Source: Arsenophonus sp964026495 (GTDB lineage Bacteria; Pseudomonadota; Gammaproteobacteria; Enterobacterales; Enterobacteriaceae). From it: a stretch of DNA of 64,000 nt. Where the stretch lies: assembly GCF_964026495.1 (NCBI RefSeq), contig NZ_OZ032148.1, positions 310,001 through 374,000 on the forward strand, written 5' to 3'. Shown one piece after another: positions 42,180 to 51,559 of the stretch. Under the pieces are notes generated by a model that saw only the letters and a list, made by a program, of their open reading frames with translations, was not told the origin of the DNA and did no database searches. Positions within the stretch are counted from its first letter, which is position 1; each line of letters begins with the position of its first letter. Position numbers and translations under genes: made by a program.

Positions 42180-43031
42180 ATGTATCAATATTTGAATTTA
42201 TGTAAACGTATTATTGATGAAGGTTATTGGATTAAAAATAAACGTACTGGTGTAAGATGTTTAACTGTTATTAATGTTGATTTTGAATATGATGTGGCTA
42301 ATAATAAATTTCCTTTAATTACTACTCGTAAAAGTTTTTATAAATCTGCTATTTCTGAATTATTAGGTTATATAAGAGGTTATTGCAGTGCTTCACAATT
42401 TCGAGATCTGGGTTGTAATACATGGAATGCAAATGCAAATGAAAACTTAGAATGGCTTAATAATCCGCATCGTAAAGGCATAGATGATATGGGAAGAGTT
42501 TATGGAGTGCAGGGAAGGTCATGGAGACGTTTAGATGGAACCTGTTTAGATCAATTGAAAAAAGTGATTAATAATATTTCTATGGGAATTGATGATCGCG
42601 CAGAAATAATTACTTTTTATAATCCTGGTGAGTTTGAGTTGGGTTGTTTACGTCCTTGCATGCATACTCATACTTTTTCAATTTTAGGAGATAAGCTATA
42701 TTTAACTTCATATCAACGTAGTTGTGATGTTGCTTTGGGTTTAAATTTCAATCAAATTCAATGTTTTGTTTTATTAGCATTAATTGCTCAAATAACTGGG
42801 CACAAAGTAGGTAAAGCATATCATAAAATAGTTAATGCGCATATTTATGAAAATCAACTTTCTATGATGTGTGATATTCAGTTAAAACGCACTCCTTATA
42901 ATTTACCTAAGCTTATTATTAATCCTGATATTAAAACATTAAAGGATATTGAAACATGGGTTACCAGCAATGATTTTTCAGTAATTGATTATCAATGTCA
43001 TAATGCAATTAAATATCCATTTACTGTATAG
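42180..43031 (+). CDS. thyA: ThyA, thymidylate synthase (longer, 283-residue class)
   Basis: ThyA methylates dUMP to dTMP with methylene-tetrahydrofolate, producing the dihydrofolate recycled by FolA. The catalytic cysteine is C160 in LRPCMHTH, followed by the phosphate-binding [15 protein letters not shown] and the [11 protein letters not shown] segment. At 283 residues it is longer than E. coli ThyA (264). It belongs to the divergent class I recall from vibrios, with [31 protein letters not shown] and IKYPF at the end, rather than the E. coli type. It nevertheless occupies the usual place after lgt. A strong terminator overlaps its last codons. Confidence 0.95.
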   Translation: MYQYLNLCKRIIDEGYWIKNKRTGVRCLTVINVDFEYDVANNKFPLITTRKSFYKSAISELLGYIRGYCSASQFRDLGCNTWNANANENLEWLNNPHRKGIDDMGRVYGVQGRSWRRLDGTCLDQLKKVINNISMGIDDRAEIITFYNPGEFELGCLRPCMHTHTFSILGDKLYLTSYQRSCDVALGLNFNQIQCFVLLALIAQITGHKVGKAYHKIVNAHIYENQLSMMCDIQLKRTPYNLPKLIINPDIKTLKDIETWVTSNDFSVIDYQCHNAIKYPFTV

Positions 43032-43048
43032 TAAATGGATATTTTTTT
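43011..43048 (+). terminator. Rho-independent terminator overlapping the thyA stop codon
   Basis: A perfect 15-bp inverted repeat (43011-43025 with 43030-43044) around a GTAT tetraloop runs straight into a T-run. The stem includes several G/C pairs, exceptional for this region. The 5' arm encodes the last residues of ThyA and the stop codon lies at the foot of the loop (43029-43031). Confidence 0.85.
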
Positions 43049-43729
43049 ATATTTTATTTTTTTATTTTATAATAAAAATATTTAATTATTAATTATCATA
43101 AATTTTTTAATTAGTATAAATATTTTAATTGTTATATAGAGATTTTAATTGTTATAAAATTTTAATGAAAAATATCAAAAATATTATTTGAAATAATTAT
43201 TTTTGTAAAAAAACATTTAAAAATTTTTATTTTGTATGTTTGATTATTCTATTTTTTAAAATATTAATTTTTAAGAATATTTTTTATTTTAATAAAAATT
43301 TTTTCAAATTTCTTTCTTTTGCAAAAGAAGTTTTTTAATTTTTATAATTTACTATCTAAACATGATAGATAAATTAATAATTCTATTTATAATATTAAGT
43401 TTTAAACTTTGTATTAAAAATAATTTATTATTAATAATTTTAAAATATTAAACTATGTAATTTAATTATATTTAATATATTAAATTATAATATTTTGTTT
43501 TTTATGTTTTAAAAATAGAGATTATATATTATTTTTTTGTTAAAAAATAAAAAATTTAAAATTGTTATTTCTATAAATAAAAGATCATATGTAATAAAAT
43601 TATTTTAAATAAATATTAATTATTTTTAAAAAATTTTTAAAATTTTTAAAAGTGTGTTTTTTTAAAATTATTTAATTTACTATATTTTTAATATTATATT
43701 AAGATAATACTATCTCTTGGGGAGATATT
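43049..43729. other. Spacer where ppdABC/ygdB would lie
   Basis: About 0.7 kb of A/T. E. coli has the ppdA-ppdB-ygdB-ppdC minor pseudopilin genes here, and no trace is readable. ATTTTAATTGTTATA is repeated at 43122-43136 and 43142-43156. GGGGAG at 43719-43724 is the recC ribosome site. Confidence 0.6.
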
Positions 43730-46700
43730 ATGTTACATATTTATCATTCCAATAAATTAAAGATTCATGTAGAAATTATTGCTAATTTAATAAAAAAAAA
43801 ACCTTTAAACAATCCATTTAAAAAAGAAATTATTGTTGTTCAGAATTTAAATATTTCAAATTGGTTGCAAATAGAACTTGCAAAAAAACTAGATGTTGTA
43901 GCTAATATTTCGTTTCTTTTGCCTTCTACTTTTTTTTATAAAATGTTTTCTTCTATATTATTTAATATTTCAGAAGAAAGTGTTCTTAATAAAAGAACGA
44001 TGATTTGGAAAGTAATGCAAATTTTACCTTCTTTAATGTATAAACCTATGTTTAAATTATTAAAAGAATATCTTAAGGAAGATATAAACAAAAGTAAATT
44101 ATATCAATTATCCTGTAAAATTGCTGATGTATTTAATCAGTATTTGATATATCGTCCGGAATGGTTGGAAAAATGGTATAATCAACAATTAGTAGAAGGT
44201 TTAAGTGATCATCAAGAATGGCAGAAAGAGCTGTGGTTAGCATTAATTCAATATAGCAAAAAAGTTAGTTATCCTAAATTTTATCAAGAAAATTTTTATC
44301 AGCAATTTATAAAATGTTTGCAACTTAAAAGATTTTCAGCTGTTAAATTTCCTCAACGTTTGTTTATTGTTGGTATTTCAATGTTGCCACCTATTTATAT
44401 AAAAATATTACATGCTCTTGGAGAGCATGTGGATATTTATTTAATAAATGTTAATCCGTGTCGTTATTATTATGACAATATGAATTGGTATGCTTATATT
44501 AAAAGATATCAAGAAAACAAGTTATACAATTATCAGAATAAATATCAAGTTTCTTGTTTTTTAAATCAAGATTTATCTAATATATTATATGATAAACCAT
44601 TAATTATGAATCCATTGTTGGTTGCTTGGGGAAGATTAGGTTGGGATTATTTCTATTATCTTTCTCAGTTAGATCAAGTATATGAAGTAAATGCTTTTGT
44701 AGACATATCCGGTAATTCTTTGTTACATCAAATTCAGAGGGATATTTTAGATTTTAAAAATTATATGCAACTAGGTTTAACATCAGAGACTTTTAAAAAT
44801 AGTTCATTAAAAAGAAGATTAAGCAAAAAAGATAAATCAATAACATTTCATTCGTGTCATAGTATAAAAAGAGAAGTTGAGATACTCCAAGATTATTTAT
44901 TAGGTTTGTTTGAAAAAGATTCAAAACTAAGACCAAAAGATATTATTGTCATGGTTACTAATATAGATGATTATTTGCCTTATATACAAGCAGTTTTTAG
45001 TTATGTATCTCAAGATCGTCGTTTACCTATTTCTATTTCTGGTAAAAAAATAAAAGGAATTGATCCTATTTTTAAAGTTTTTCTATCTTTTCTTGATTTG
45101 CCTAAAATCCGCTTTACTACAAAAGAAGTATTAAATTTATTAGAAATACCTGCAGTAGCTCGTCGATTTTCTATTGATGAAAAAGAATTAGATTGTTTAC
45201 GTCAATGGGTTAAGGAATCAGGTATTTGTTGGGGCGTTAATGATGAAAATGTAAAGATGTTGAAATTACCTATAACAGGTAAAAATACTTGGGATTTTGG
45301 TTTAAATAGAATGTCGTTGGGTTATGCTATGGATAGTAATTTTGGAATTTGGGATGATATTTTACCTTACAATGAATGTACAGGTTTGGCTGCAGAATCA
45401 GTTGGAAAATTAGCTAAATTTGTTGATTTATTATGGGAATGGAGGAATATTCTTAATCAAAAAAGAACATTATCAGCATGGCTTCCATTATGCAAATATT
45501 TATTAGATACTTTTTTTTATTTTGAGAAAAATAATGAATCTACATTTGTTTTTTTATTAAAAAAATGGCATGAAATTCTTAATATTGGAATAGTCGCAAA
45601 ATATAAAAATGTTGTGCCTATATCTATTATTCGTGATGAATTTTTGATGTTTTTAAATGATAAAAAAATGAATCAATGTTTTTTTTCTGGTGAAATAAAT
45701 TTTTGTACTTTCATGTCCATCTGTTCTATTCCTTTTAAAGTAGTTTGTTTATTAGGTATGAATGAAAAAGTATATCCACGTTTAATACCATCTGTTGGAT
45801 TTAATTTAATTGAGGAAAAACCAGAATTTGGTGATAAAATATATCGAGATAATGATTTTTATTTATTTTTGGAGGTTTTGAATTCAACTTCCCAATTTTT
45901 GTATTTAAGTTATATTGGATATTCGATAAATGATAATCACATGTATAATCCTTCAATTGTCTTAACTGAATTACTGGATTATATTAGTTATAGTTTTTGC
46001 TTAGAAGGTGATGAAAATTTAAATGTTGATGAAAGTGCTAAAAAAATAAAACAACATTTGCTCATTAAGCATACCAGAGTCCCTTTTGCTATAGAAAATT
46101 ATTTTTCATATAGTGAAAATCAGAGTTATTCAGATGAATGGTTATCTGTAATAAAGAGAACAGAAAATCATCCACAGTCTATTTTTTGTGCTGATTTTTT
46201 ACCAATCACAAAAGTTTATAATGAAATCTTATTAGAAGAATTATTATTTTTTTATCGAAATCCCATTGTAGCTTTTTTTCAAAAAAGGTTAAAAGTTAAT
46301 TTTTTAAATGAAGTAATTCAATTACCAGAAGAAGAACCTTTTTTTGTGAATGGTTTACAAAAATATAAATTTAATAAGTTTTTGCTCAATGCTATGATTA
46401 ATGAAGAATCATCAGAGAAATTATTTTTTAATTTTTTTGCAAGTGGTAAATTACCAGCTAAAAATTTTGCGCGTATTTATTGGGATAAACAAATCACAAA
46501 TATGCAACCATTAGTTGATAAAGTAAAAATGCATTTGCAGAAATCTTTTAGTAAATTATTTGTGGAATCTTTTGAAAAAACTGATTTAATTGGAGAATTA
46601 AAAAATATTCAAAAAAATGGAGTGATTCGTTATCGCCCTGCAAAGTTAACAGTTATTGATGGATTATCATTATGGATAGAACATTTAGTTTTTTGTATAA

Positions 46701-47119
46701 TATTCAATATTGGAAAAAGTTATTATTTTGGTACAAATAACAGTGAATGGTGTTTTGACGTAGTTAATAAATGTCAAGCAAAAATATATTTACAACAATT
46801 AATCAATGGTTATGAAAATGGTATGAATAAACCATTACCACTTTTATTGAACAGTGGTTGGAATTGGTTAATATCATGTTTTGATAAAAAAAATGATCAA
46901 TTTAATTTTCATTCAGATGTTTTTTTGAAAAAAGCAAATATAAAATTGATGGAATCTTTAGAAGGTATTTATAATCAATCAGGAGAAATGCAGAATATTT
47001 ATATTAGACGTGCTTTCAATAAAATAGATGATAATTTATTAAATGAAATAAAAAAGAATACTTTGCTTTATTTATTACCAATGGCAATTTTTTTAAAAAA
47101 TAAAAAACATATTTTATAA
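43730..47119 (+). CDS. recC: RecC, exonuclease V gamma subunit
   Basis: RecC is the Chi-scanning, strand-splitting subunit of RecBCD. The 1129 residues (E. coli 1122) start MLHIYHSNKLKIHVEIIANLI after a strong GGGGAG ribosome site. Conserved blocks include WLQIELAKKLDVVANISFLLP, YLIYRPEWLEKWYNQQLVEGL, ITFHSCHSIKREVEILQDYLL, LRPKDIIVMVTNIDDYLPYIQAVF, ESGICWGVNDENV, ICSIPFKVVCLLGMNEKVYPR and FYRNPIVAFFQKRLKVNF. The frame is open along 3.4 kb despite A-runs, so it is under selection. In E. coli ptrA separates recC and recB; here a spacer does. Confidence 0.97.
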   Translation: MLHIYHSNKLKIHVEIIANLIKKKPLNNPFKKEIIVVQNLNISNWLQIELAKKLDVVANISFLLPSTFFYKMFSSILFNISEESVLNKRTMIWKVMQILPSLMYKPMFKLLKEYLKEDINKSKLYQLSCKIADVFNQYLIYRPEWLEKWYNQQLVEGLSDHQEWQKELWLALIQYSKKVSYPKFYQENFYQQFIKCLQLKRFSAVKFPQRLFIVGISMLPPIYIKILHALGEHVDIYLINVNPCRYYYDNMNWYAYIKRYQENKLYNYQNKYQVSCFLNQDLSNILYDKPLIMNPLLVAWGRLGWDYFYYLSQLDQVYEVNAFVDISGNSLLHQIQRDILDFKNYMQLGLTSETFKNSSLKRRLSKKDKSITFHSCHSIKREVEILQDYLLGLFEKDSKLRPKDIIVMVTNIDDYLPYIQAVFSYVSQDRRLPISISGKKIKGIDPIFKVFLSFLDLPKIRFTTKEVLNLLEIPAVARRFSIDEKELDCLRQWVKESGICWGVNDENVKMLKLPITGKNTWDFGLNRMSLGYAMDSNFGIWDDILPYNECTGLAAESVGKLAKFVDLLWEWRNILNQKRTLSAWLPLCKYLLDTFFYFEKNNESTFVFLLKKWHEILNIGIVAKYKNVVPISIIRDEFLMFLNDKKMNQCFFSGEINFCTFMSICSIPFKVVCLLGMNEKVYPRLIPSVGFNLIEEKPEFGDKIYRDNDFYLFLEVLNSTSQFLYLSYIGYSINDNHMYNPSIVLTELLDYISYSFCLEGDENLNVDESAKKIKQHLLIKHTRVPFAIENYFSYSENQSYSDEWLSVIKRTENHPQSIFCADFLPITKVYNEILLEELLFFYRNPIVAFFQKRLKVNFLNEVIQLPEEEPFFVNGLQKYKFNKFLLNAMINEESSEKLFFNFFASGKLPAKNFARIYWDKQITNMQPLVDKVKMHLQKSFSKLFVESFEKTDLIGELKNIQKNGVIRYRPAKLTVIDGLSLWIEHLVFCIIFNIGKSYYFGTNNSEWCFDVVNKCQAKIYLQQLINGYENGMNKPLPLLLNSGWNWLISCFDKKNDQFNFHSDVFLKKANIKLMESLEGIYNQSGEMQNIYIRRAFNKIDDNLLNEIKKNTLLYLLPMAIFLKNKKHIL

Positions 47120-47932
47120 TATAGATAATTAATTTTACTCACAGAAATAATCTATGTAAATATATTTTGTAATGTATCTAATAAAAAATATTAAATTTTC
47201 TGTTGTTGATAAACCATTTAATTATATATTAATATAATATTATGAATATTAATTTATGAAATTAATAAAACAATTTAATAAGATAATACTGACAGAATTT
47301 ATTAATTCAATGTATTAAAAATGTATTATTAAAACATAATTTATGATTAGTGATTTTTGTGATTTTTAAAAATAAAAACAAATATTAAAATAATATGTTA
47401 GATTGATTATTAATGTTTATTTAAATTTTGTTTTTTATTTAATAAATAAAAATATTATGAGATATAAATTAAATTATTCTTGAATTTATTTTTATTTATA
47501 AAAATAAATTGTATTAATAATAAACCAAAAAATATGAATTTTTAAAAAAATAATAATAAAAGAGTTATAAAGTTTATATGAAATATCATGGTTGATATTT
47601 ATAAAAATAATTTTCTTATTGTATGAAATATATAATTTACAAAATTGCAATGTTATACGAAAAAATATTTTATTTGGTATAAATTTTTATTTTTATATTA
47701 TTTACCTTGAAAAGATATTTGATTATTTTTTTTTGACAAAAAATATCTGTATAAAATATTTTGTAATTTACTTAAATATATTAATAAAGTGTTAATTAAA
47801 ATATAGTGTTATGAAATTTCTTAAGATATTATGAAATATAATAAGTGTGTTTTTTATGTGTTTAAAATTTTTGTTTTTTTATTAAAATAATATCTCAATT
47901 TACGAGAAAAATATTGAATATGGAAAATTAGA
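47120..47932. other. Spacer where ptrA would lie
   Basis: About 0.8 kb of A/T between recC and recB. The roughly 2.9-kb ptrA protease gene found here in E. coli is absent. A 67-codon open frame at 47592-47795 has only random A/T-type codons. A weak hairpin (ATAGAT/ATCTAT, about 47121-47154) follows recC. Confidence 0.6.
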
Positions 47933-50900
47933 ATGGAGAATCACAAAAAAAAAATTTTTCAATTAAATCCTTATAATTTGCCTCTTTATGGCCAGAGACT
48001 TATAGAAGCTTCAGCCGGAACAGGAAAAACTTATACTATAGCTTTGCTTTATTTGCGATTATTGTTAAAAATTGGTAATAAATATGCTTTTTTTAAAAGA
48101 TTAAATGTTAAAGAAATTTTAGTGCTAACTTTTACTGAATCTGCAACTAACGAGTTAAGAGCACGTATTCGTCATAATATTCATCAAATGAGAATTGCTT
48201 GCATGAGAAATGGGTTCGGATTTTCGAAAGAATCAATATATCAAATCTTACTAGTTTCTATTGTAGATAGACATGCAGCTGCTAAATGGTTATTATCTGC
48301 TGAGCATCAAATGGATGAAGCAGCAATTTATACAATACATGGATTTTGTAGAAGTATATTATCGCATAATGCTCTTGAATCAAGAATGTTATTTAAACAA
48401 TCAATTATAAAAAATGAATCTATTTTACAAAAACAGGCTTGTTTTGATTTTTGGCGATCTAATTGTTATCCATTAGAATACTGTATATCAAAAATTATAG
48501 CAGATGAATGGAGTGGGCCAGAAGCACTTTTAGATGAAATTAAGCCTTATTTACAGGGAGAAGTACCTGTTTTTTTAAATAAATCAATTAAATTTCAATC
48601 AATAACTAAACATCATAAAATAATAATTAATACTATTAATATAATAAAAAAATTATGGATGCTACATTTGAATGATTTTTTTTCTTTAATTATTAATTCA
48701 GGGATTAATAAACGAGTTTATAATCGCCGCAATTTACTTATTTGGTTAGATATTGTTACTACATGGGCAAAATCACATACAATAGATTATAAAACACCAA
48801 AAGAATTAGTTCGTTTTTCTCAATTAGAATTAATAAATAAAACATCTATTGATAATGAAATACCGAAGCATGAGGTTTTCTGTGCTATTGATAAGTTTCT
48901 TAAAAAAACTCGTACATTGCGTAATATTTTTATCTCAAAAGCTATTATTGATGTTCGTAAAATTATCATGAAAGAAAAAACAAAACGTCAAGAAATAGGA
49001 TTTGATGATCTATTAGATAGATTGGAGTATACATTAAATCAAAAAAATAATAAAAGATTGAAAAATATGATTCGTAATCGTTATCCGGTAGTTATGATAG
49101 ATGAGTATCAAGATACGGATTCTAAACAAAATAAAATTTTTAAAAGTATTTATGATGGGCATCAATATTCCGGTATATTTTTTATAGGAGATCCCAAACA
49201 AGCCATTTATTCTTTTCGTGGTGCTGATATTTTTAGTTATATAAAGGCTAAAAATAAAATTCAATCACATTATAAATTAGATACTAATTGGCGTTCTTCA
49301 TCTAATATGGTAGCAGCGATTAATCATTTATTTAGCCGTGTTAAAAATCCATTTTTATTTAAACAAATACCATTTCATGTAGTTAATTCAGGTTATGCTA
49401 ATCAAAATTTAGGATTAATTCATAAAAAAGAAAAAGTTTCAGCATTAAATTTTAATTATTTTGATAAAGATCAAGTATCAACAACTGAATATCAAAAAAT
49501 AATGGCATATCAGTGTGCTAGTCAAATTTATTATTGGTTAATAGGAGGAGATAATAGAACTACATGGTTATATAAAAATGATCAAAAAAAAATATTAACT
49601 GCTTCTGATATTATGATATTAGTAAGAAATCGTCGTGAATCAAAAATCATACAAGAGGAATTACGTAAATTTAATATTTCATCGGTTTTTCTTTCTAATT
49701 ATGAAAGTGTTTTTTCTACTTCTGATGCACGTGATTTATTATGGTTGTTACAAGCGGTTCTTTCACCAGAAAAAGAAGAAACCCTTCGACGTTCTTTAGC
49801 GACATCTTTAATGGGCTTAAGCGCAAAAGAAATTGAAGAATTCAATAAAAATGACAATGAATTAGAAATTTGGATAAGAGAATTTCATCATTATTCATTA
49901 ATTTGGGAACGTTATGGTATTTCAGCAATGTTTAGATGTATGATACATAATCAACGTATAGCGAAACACCTATTGAAGGATAATACAAATGGAGAAAGAC
50001 GTTTAATGGACGTTATGCACTTATTTGAATTATTACAAGAATCTGAATTAGAATTTGATAATAAACATGCTATTATTCGTTGGTTAGCACAGAAAATTGA
50101 TAAACCTGATCCATTATTAGAAAATCAACAAAGGCGTTTAGAAAGTAACAAAAATTTTATCTCTATTAGTACTATTCATAAATCTAAAGGTTTAGAATAT
50201 CCAATTGTTTGGTTACCTTTTATATGCCAATTTTCACAAAAAAAATTGGCAATTTTTCATGAAAGAAAAAATTTTCAAATATGTTTAGATCTTACAGATA
50301 ACCCAAAAAGTCTTAAACTAGCTGATGAAGAACGTTTAGCAGAGGATTTACGTTTGTTATATGTTGCTTTAACACGTGCAATTTATCATTGTAGTGTTGG
50401 TATAGCACCATTATATAAAAAACGTCATACTGAGAAGACTTGTAACACTGATTTACATAAAAGTGCATTAGGTTATTTGTTACAAAAAGGAAAACAAGGT
50501 AATGCTACTTTATTATTTGATAATTTGAGATCACTAGTTAACAAACATATTGGTATTAAATTAATTAATAATATTAAAATATTCTCTTCTTATTGTTGTA
50601 AAAAAAATAGAGTTGTAAAATTATTAGCTAAAAATTTTTCAGGAAAGATTGATGATATATGGCGTGTAACTAGTTATTCAAAATTAAAAAATAATGATAT
50701 TTTTACATTATCAAATAAAGTTCTTGATAATAATTTGAATTTTGATTTGAAGTTACAAAATTTGAATTTTGAATTAAAAAAATATCAATACAGTAATAAT
50801 TATTTATATCAAAAAAAAGAGTCTAAAAAAAATGTTTATACTTTTCCTAAAGGAGTGATAGCTGGAAATTTTATGCATTCAATATTAGAAGTATTACCAT

Positions 50901-51541
50901 TTAATAAAGTTCCTAAAGAATCTTGGTTAATAGAAAGGTTAGAAGCAGTCGGTTTTTCTTCCGAATGGGCTTCTATGCTGAAAATTTGGTTAATCAATAT
51001 CTTTAATGTACCGTTAATTGAAGATAATTTTAAACTATCAAATATTCTTTCTGAGCATCGATTAAATGAAATGAAATTTTGTTTTTCAATAAAAAACATA
51101 TTGCATCCATCGTTATTAGATAATCTTGCACATAGATATGATGTTTTATCTAAAAATTGCCCTCCTTTGAATTTTGAACAAGTAAAAGGAGTTTTAAAAG
51201 GTTATATTGATTTGATTGTTTTTTGGAAAAAAAAGTTTTATTTGATTGATTATAAATCAAATTGGTTAGGAGAAGATTCTTTTGCATATAATCAGCAGGC
51301 AATAAAAAAATCGATGATTTATCATAGATATGATTTACAATATCAATTGTATACTTTAGCAATTCATCGTTATTTGCGGAATCGGGTACCTGATTATGAT
51401 TATAAGACACATTTTGGCGGTGTGATATATCTTTTTTTGCGAGGTATTTATAATAAAAATTCTCATGGTTACGGTATTTATTATAACCTTCCTGTTTATT
51501 CATTTATTGATAGTTTAGATAAATTATTTGGTGTTTCATAA
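47933..51541 (+). CDS. recB: RecB, exonuclease V beta subunit (helicase/nuclease)
   Basis: RecB is the 3'-5' helicase and the only nuclease of RecBCD. The 1202 residues (E. coli 1180) have Walker A EASAGTGKTYTI (about 25-36), VLTFTESATNELRARI, DEYQDTDSKQNKIF (motif II), GDPKQAIYSFRGAD (motif III), TNWRSSSNM, STIHKSKGLEYPIVWLP (motif V) and LLYVALTRA (motif VI). The C-terminal nuclease has KGYIDLIVFW and the catalytic LIDYKSNWLGEDSFAYNQQ. A run of ten A (47945-47954) lies at codons 5-8, a potential slippage site right after the start, but the frame as given is open. recD begins 18 bases downstream. Confidence 0.97.
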   Translation: MENHKKKIFQLNPYNLPLYGQRLIEASAGTGKTYTIALLYLRLLLKIGNKYAFFKRLNVKEILVLTFTESATNELRARIRHNIHQMRIACMRNGFGFSKESIYQILLVSIVDRHAAAKWLLSAEHQMDEAAIYTIHGFCRSILSHNALESRMLFKQSIIKNESILQKQACFDFWRSNCYPLEYCISKIIADEWSGPEALLDEIKPYLQGEVPVFLNKSIKFQSITKHHKIIINTINIIKKLWMLHLNDFFSLIINSGINKRVYNRRNLLIWLDIVTTWAKSHTIDYKTPKELVRFSQLELINKTSIDNEIPKHEVFCAIDKFLKKTRTLRNIFISKAIIDVRKIIMKEKTKRQEIGFDDLLDRLEYTLNQKNNKRLKNMIRNRYPVVMIDEYQDTDSKQNKIFKSIYDGHQYSGIFFIGDPKQAIYSFRGADIFSYIKAKNKIQSHYKLDTNWRSSSNMVAAINHLFSRVKNPFLFKQIPFHVVNSGYANQNLGLIHKKEKVSALNFNYFDKDQVSTTEYQKIMAYQCASQIYYWLIGGDNRTTWLYKNDQKKILTASDIMILVRNRRESKIIQEELRKFNISSVFLSNYESVFSTSDARDLLWLLQAVLSPEKEETLRRSLATSLMGLSAKEIEEFNKNDNELEIWIREFHHYSLIWERYGISAMFRCMIHNQRIAKHLLKDNTNGERRLMDVMHLFELLQESELEFDNKHAIIRWLAQKIDKPDPLLENQQRRLESNKNFISISTIHKSKGLEYPIVWLPFICQFSQKKLAIFHERKNFQICLDLTDNPKSLKLADEERLAEDLRLLYVALTRAIYHCSVGIAPLYKKRHTEKTCNTDLHKSALGYLLQKGKQGNATLLFDNLRSLVNKHIGIKLINNIKIFSSYCCKKNRVVKLLAKNFSGKIDDIWRVTSYSKLKNNDIFTLSNKVLDNNLNFDLKLQNLNFELKKYQYSNNYLYQKKESKKNVYTFPKGVIAGNFMHSILEVLPFNKVPKESWLIERLEAVGFSSEWASMLKIWLINIFNVPLIEDNFKLSNILSEHRLNEMKFCFSIKNILHPSLLDNLAHRYDVLSKNCPPLNFEQVKGVLKGYIDLIVFWKKKFYLIDYKSNWLGEDSFAYNQQAIKKSMIYHRYDLQYQLYTLAIHRYLRNRVPDYDYKTHFGGVIYLFLRGIYNKNSHGYGIYYNLPVYSFIDSLDKLFGVS

Positions 51542-51559
51542 ACAATAACAAACTTTTAT

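Noticed and set aside
47592..47795. 67-codon open frame in the recC-recB spacer
   Set aside because: Same random A/T codon pattern, no ribosome site, and it lies where ptrA was deleted.
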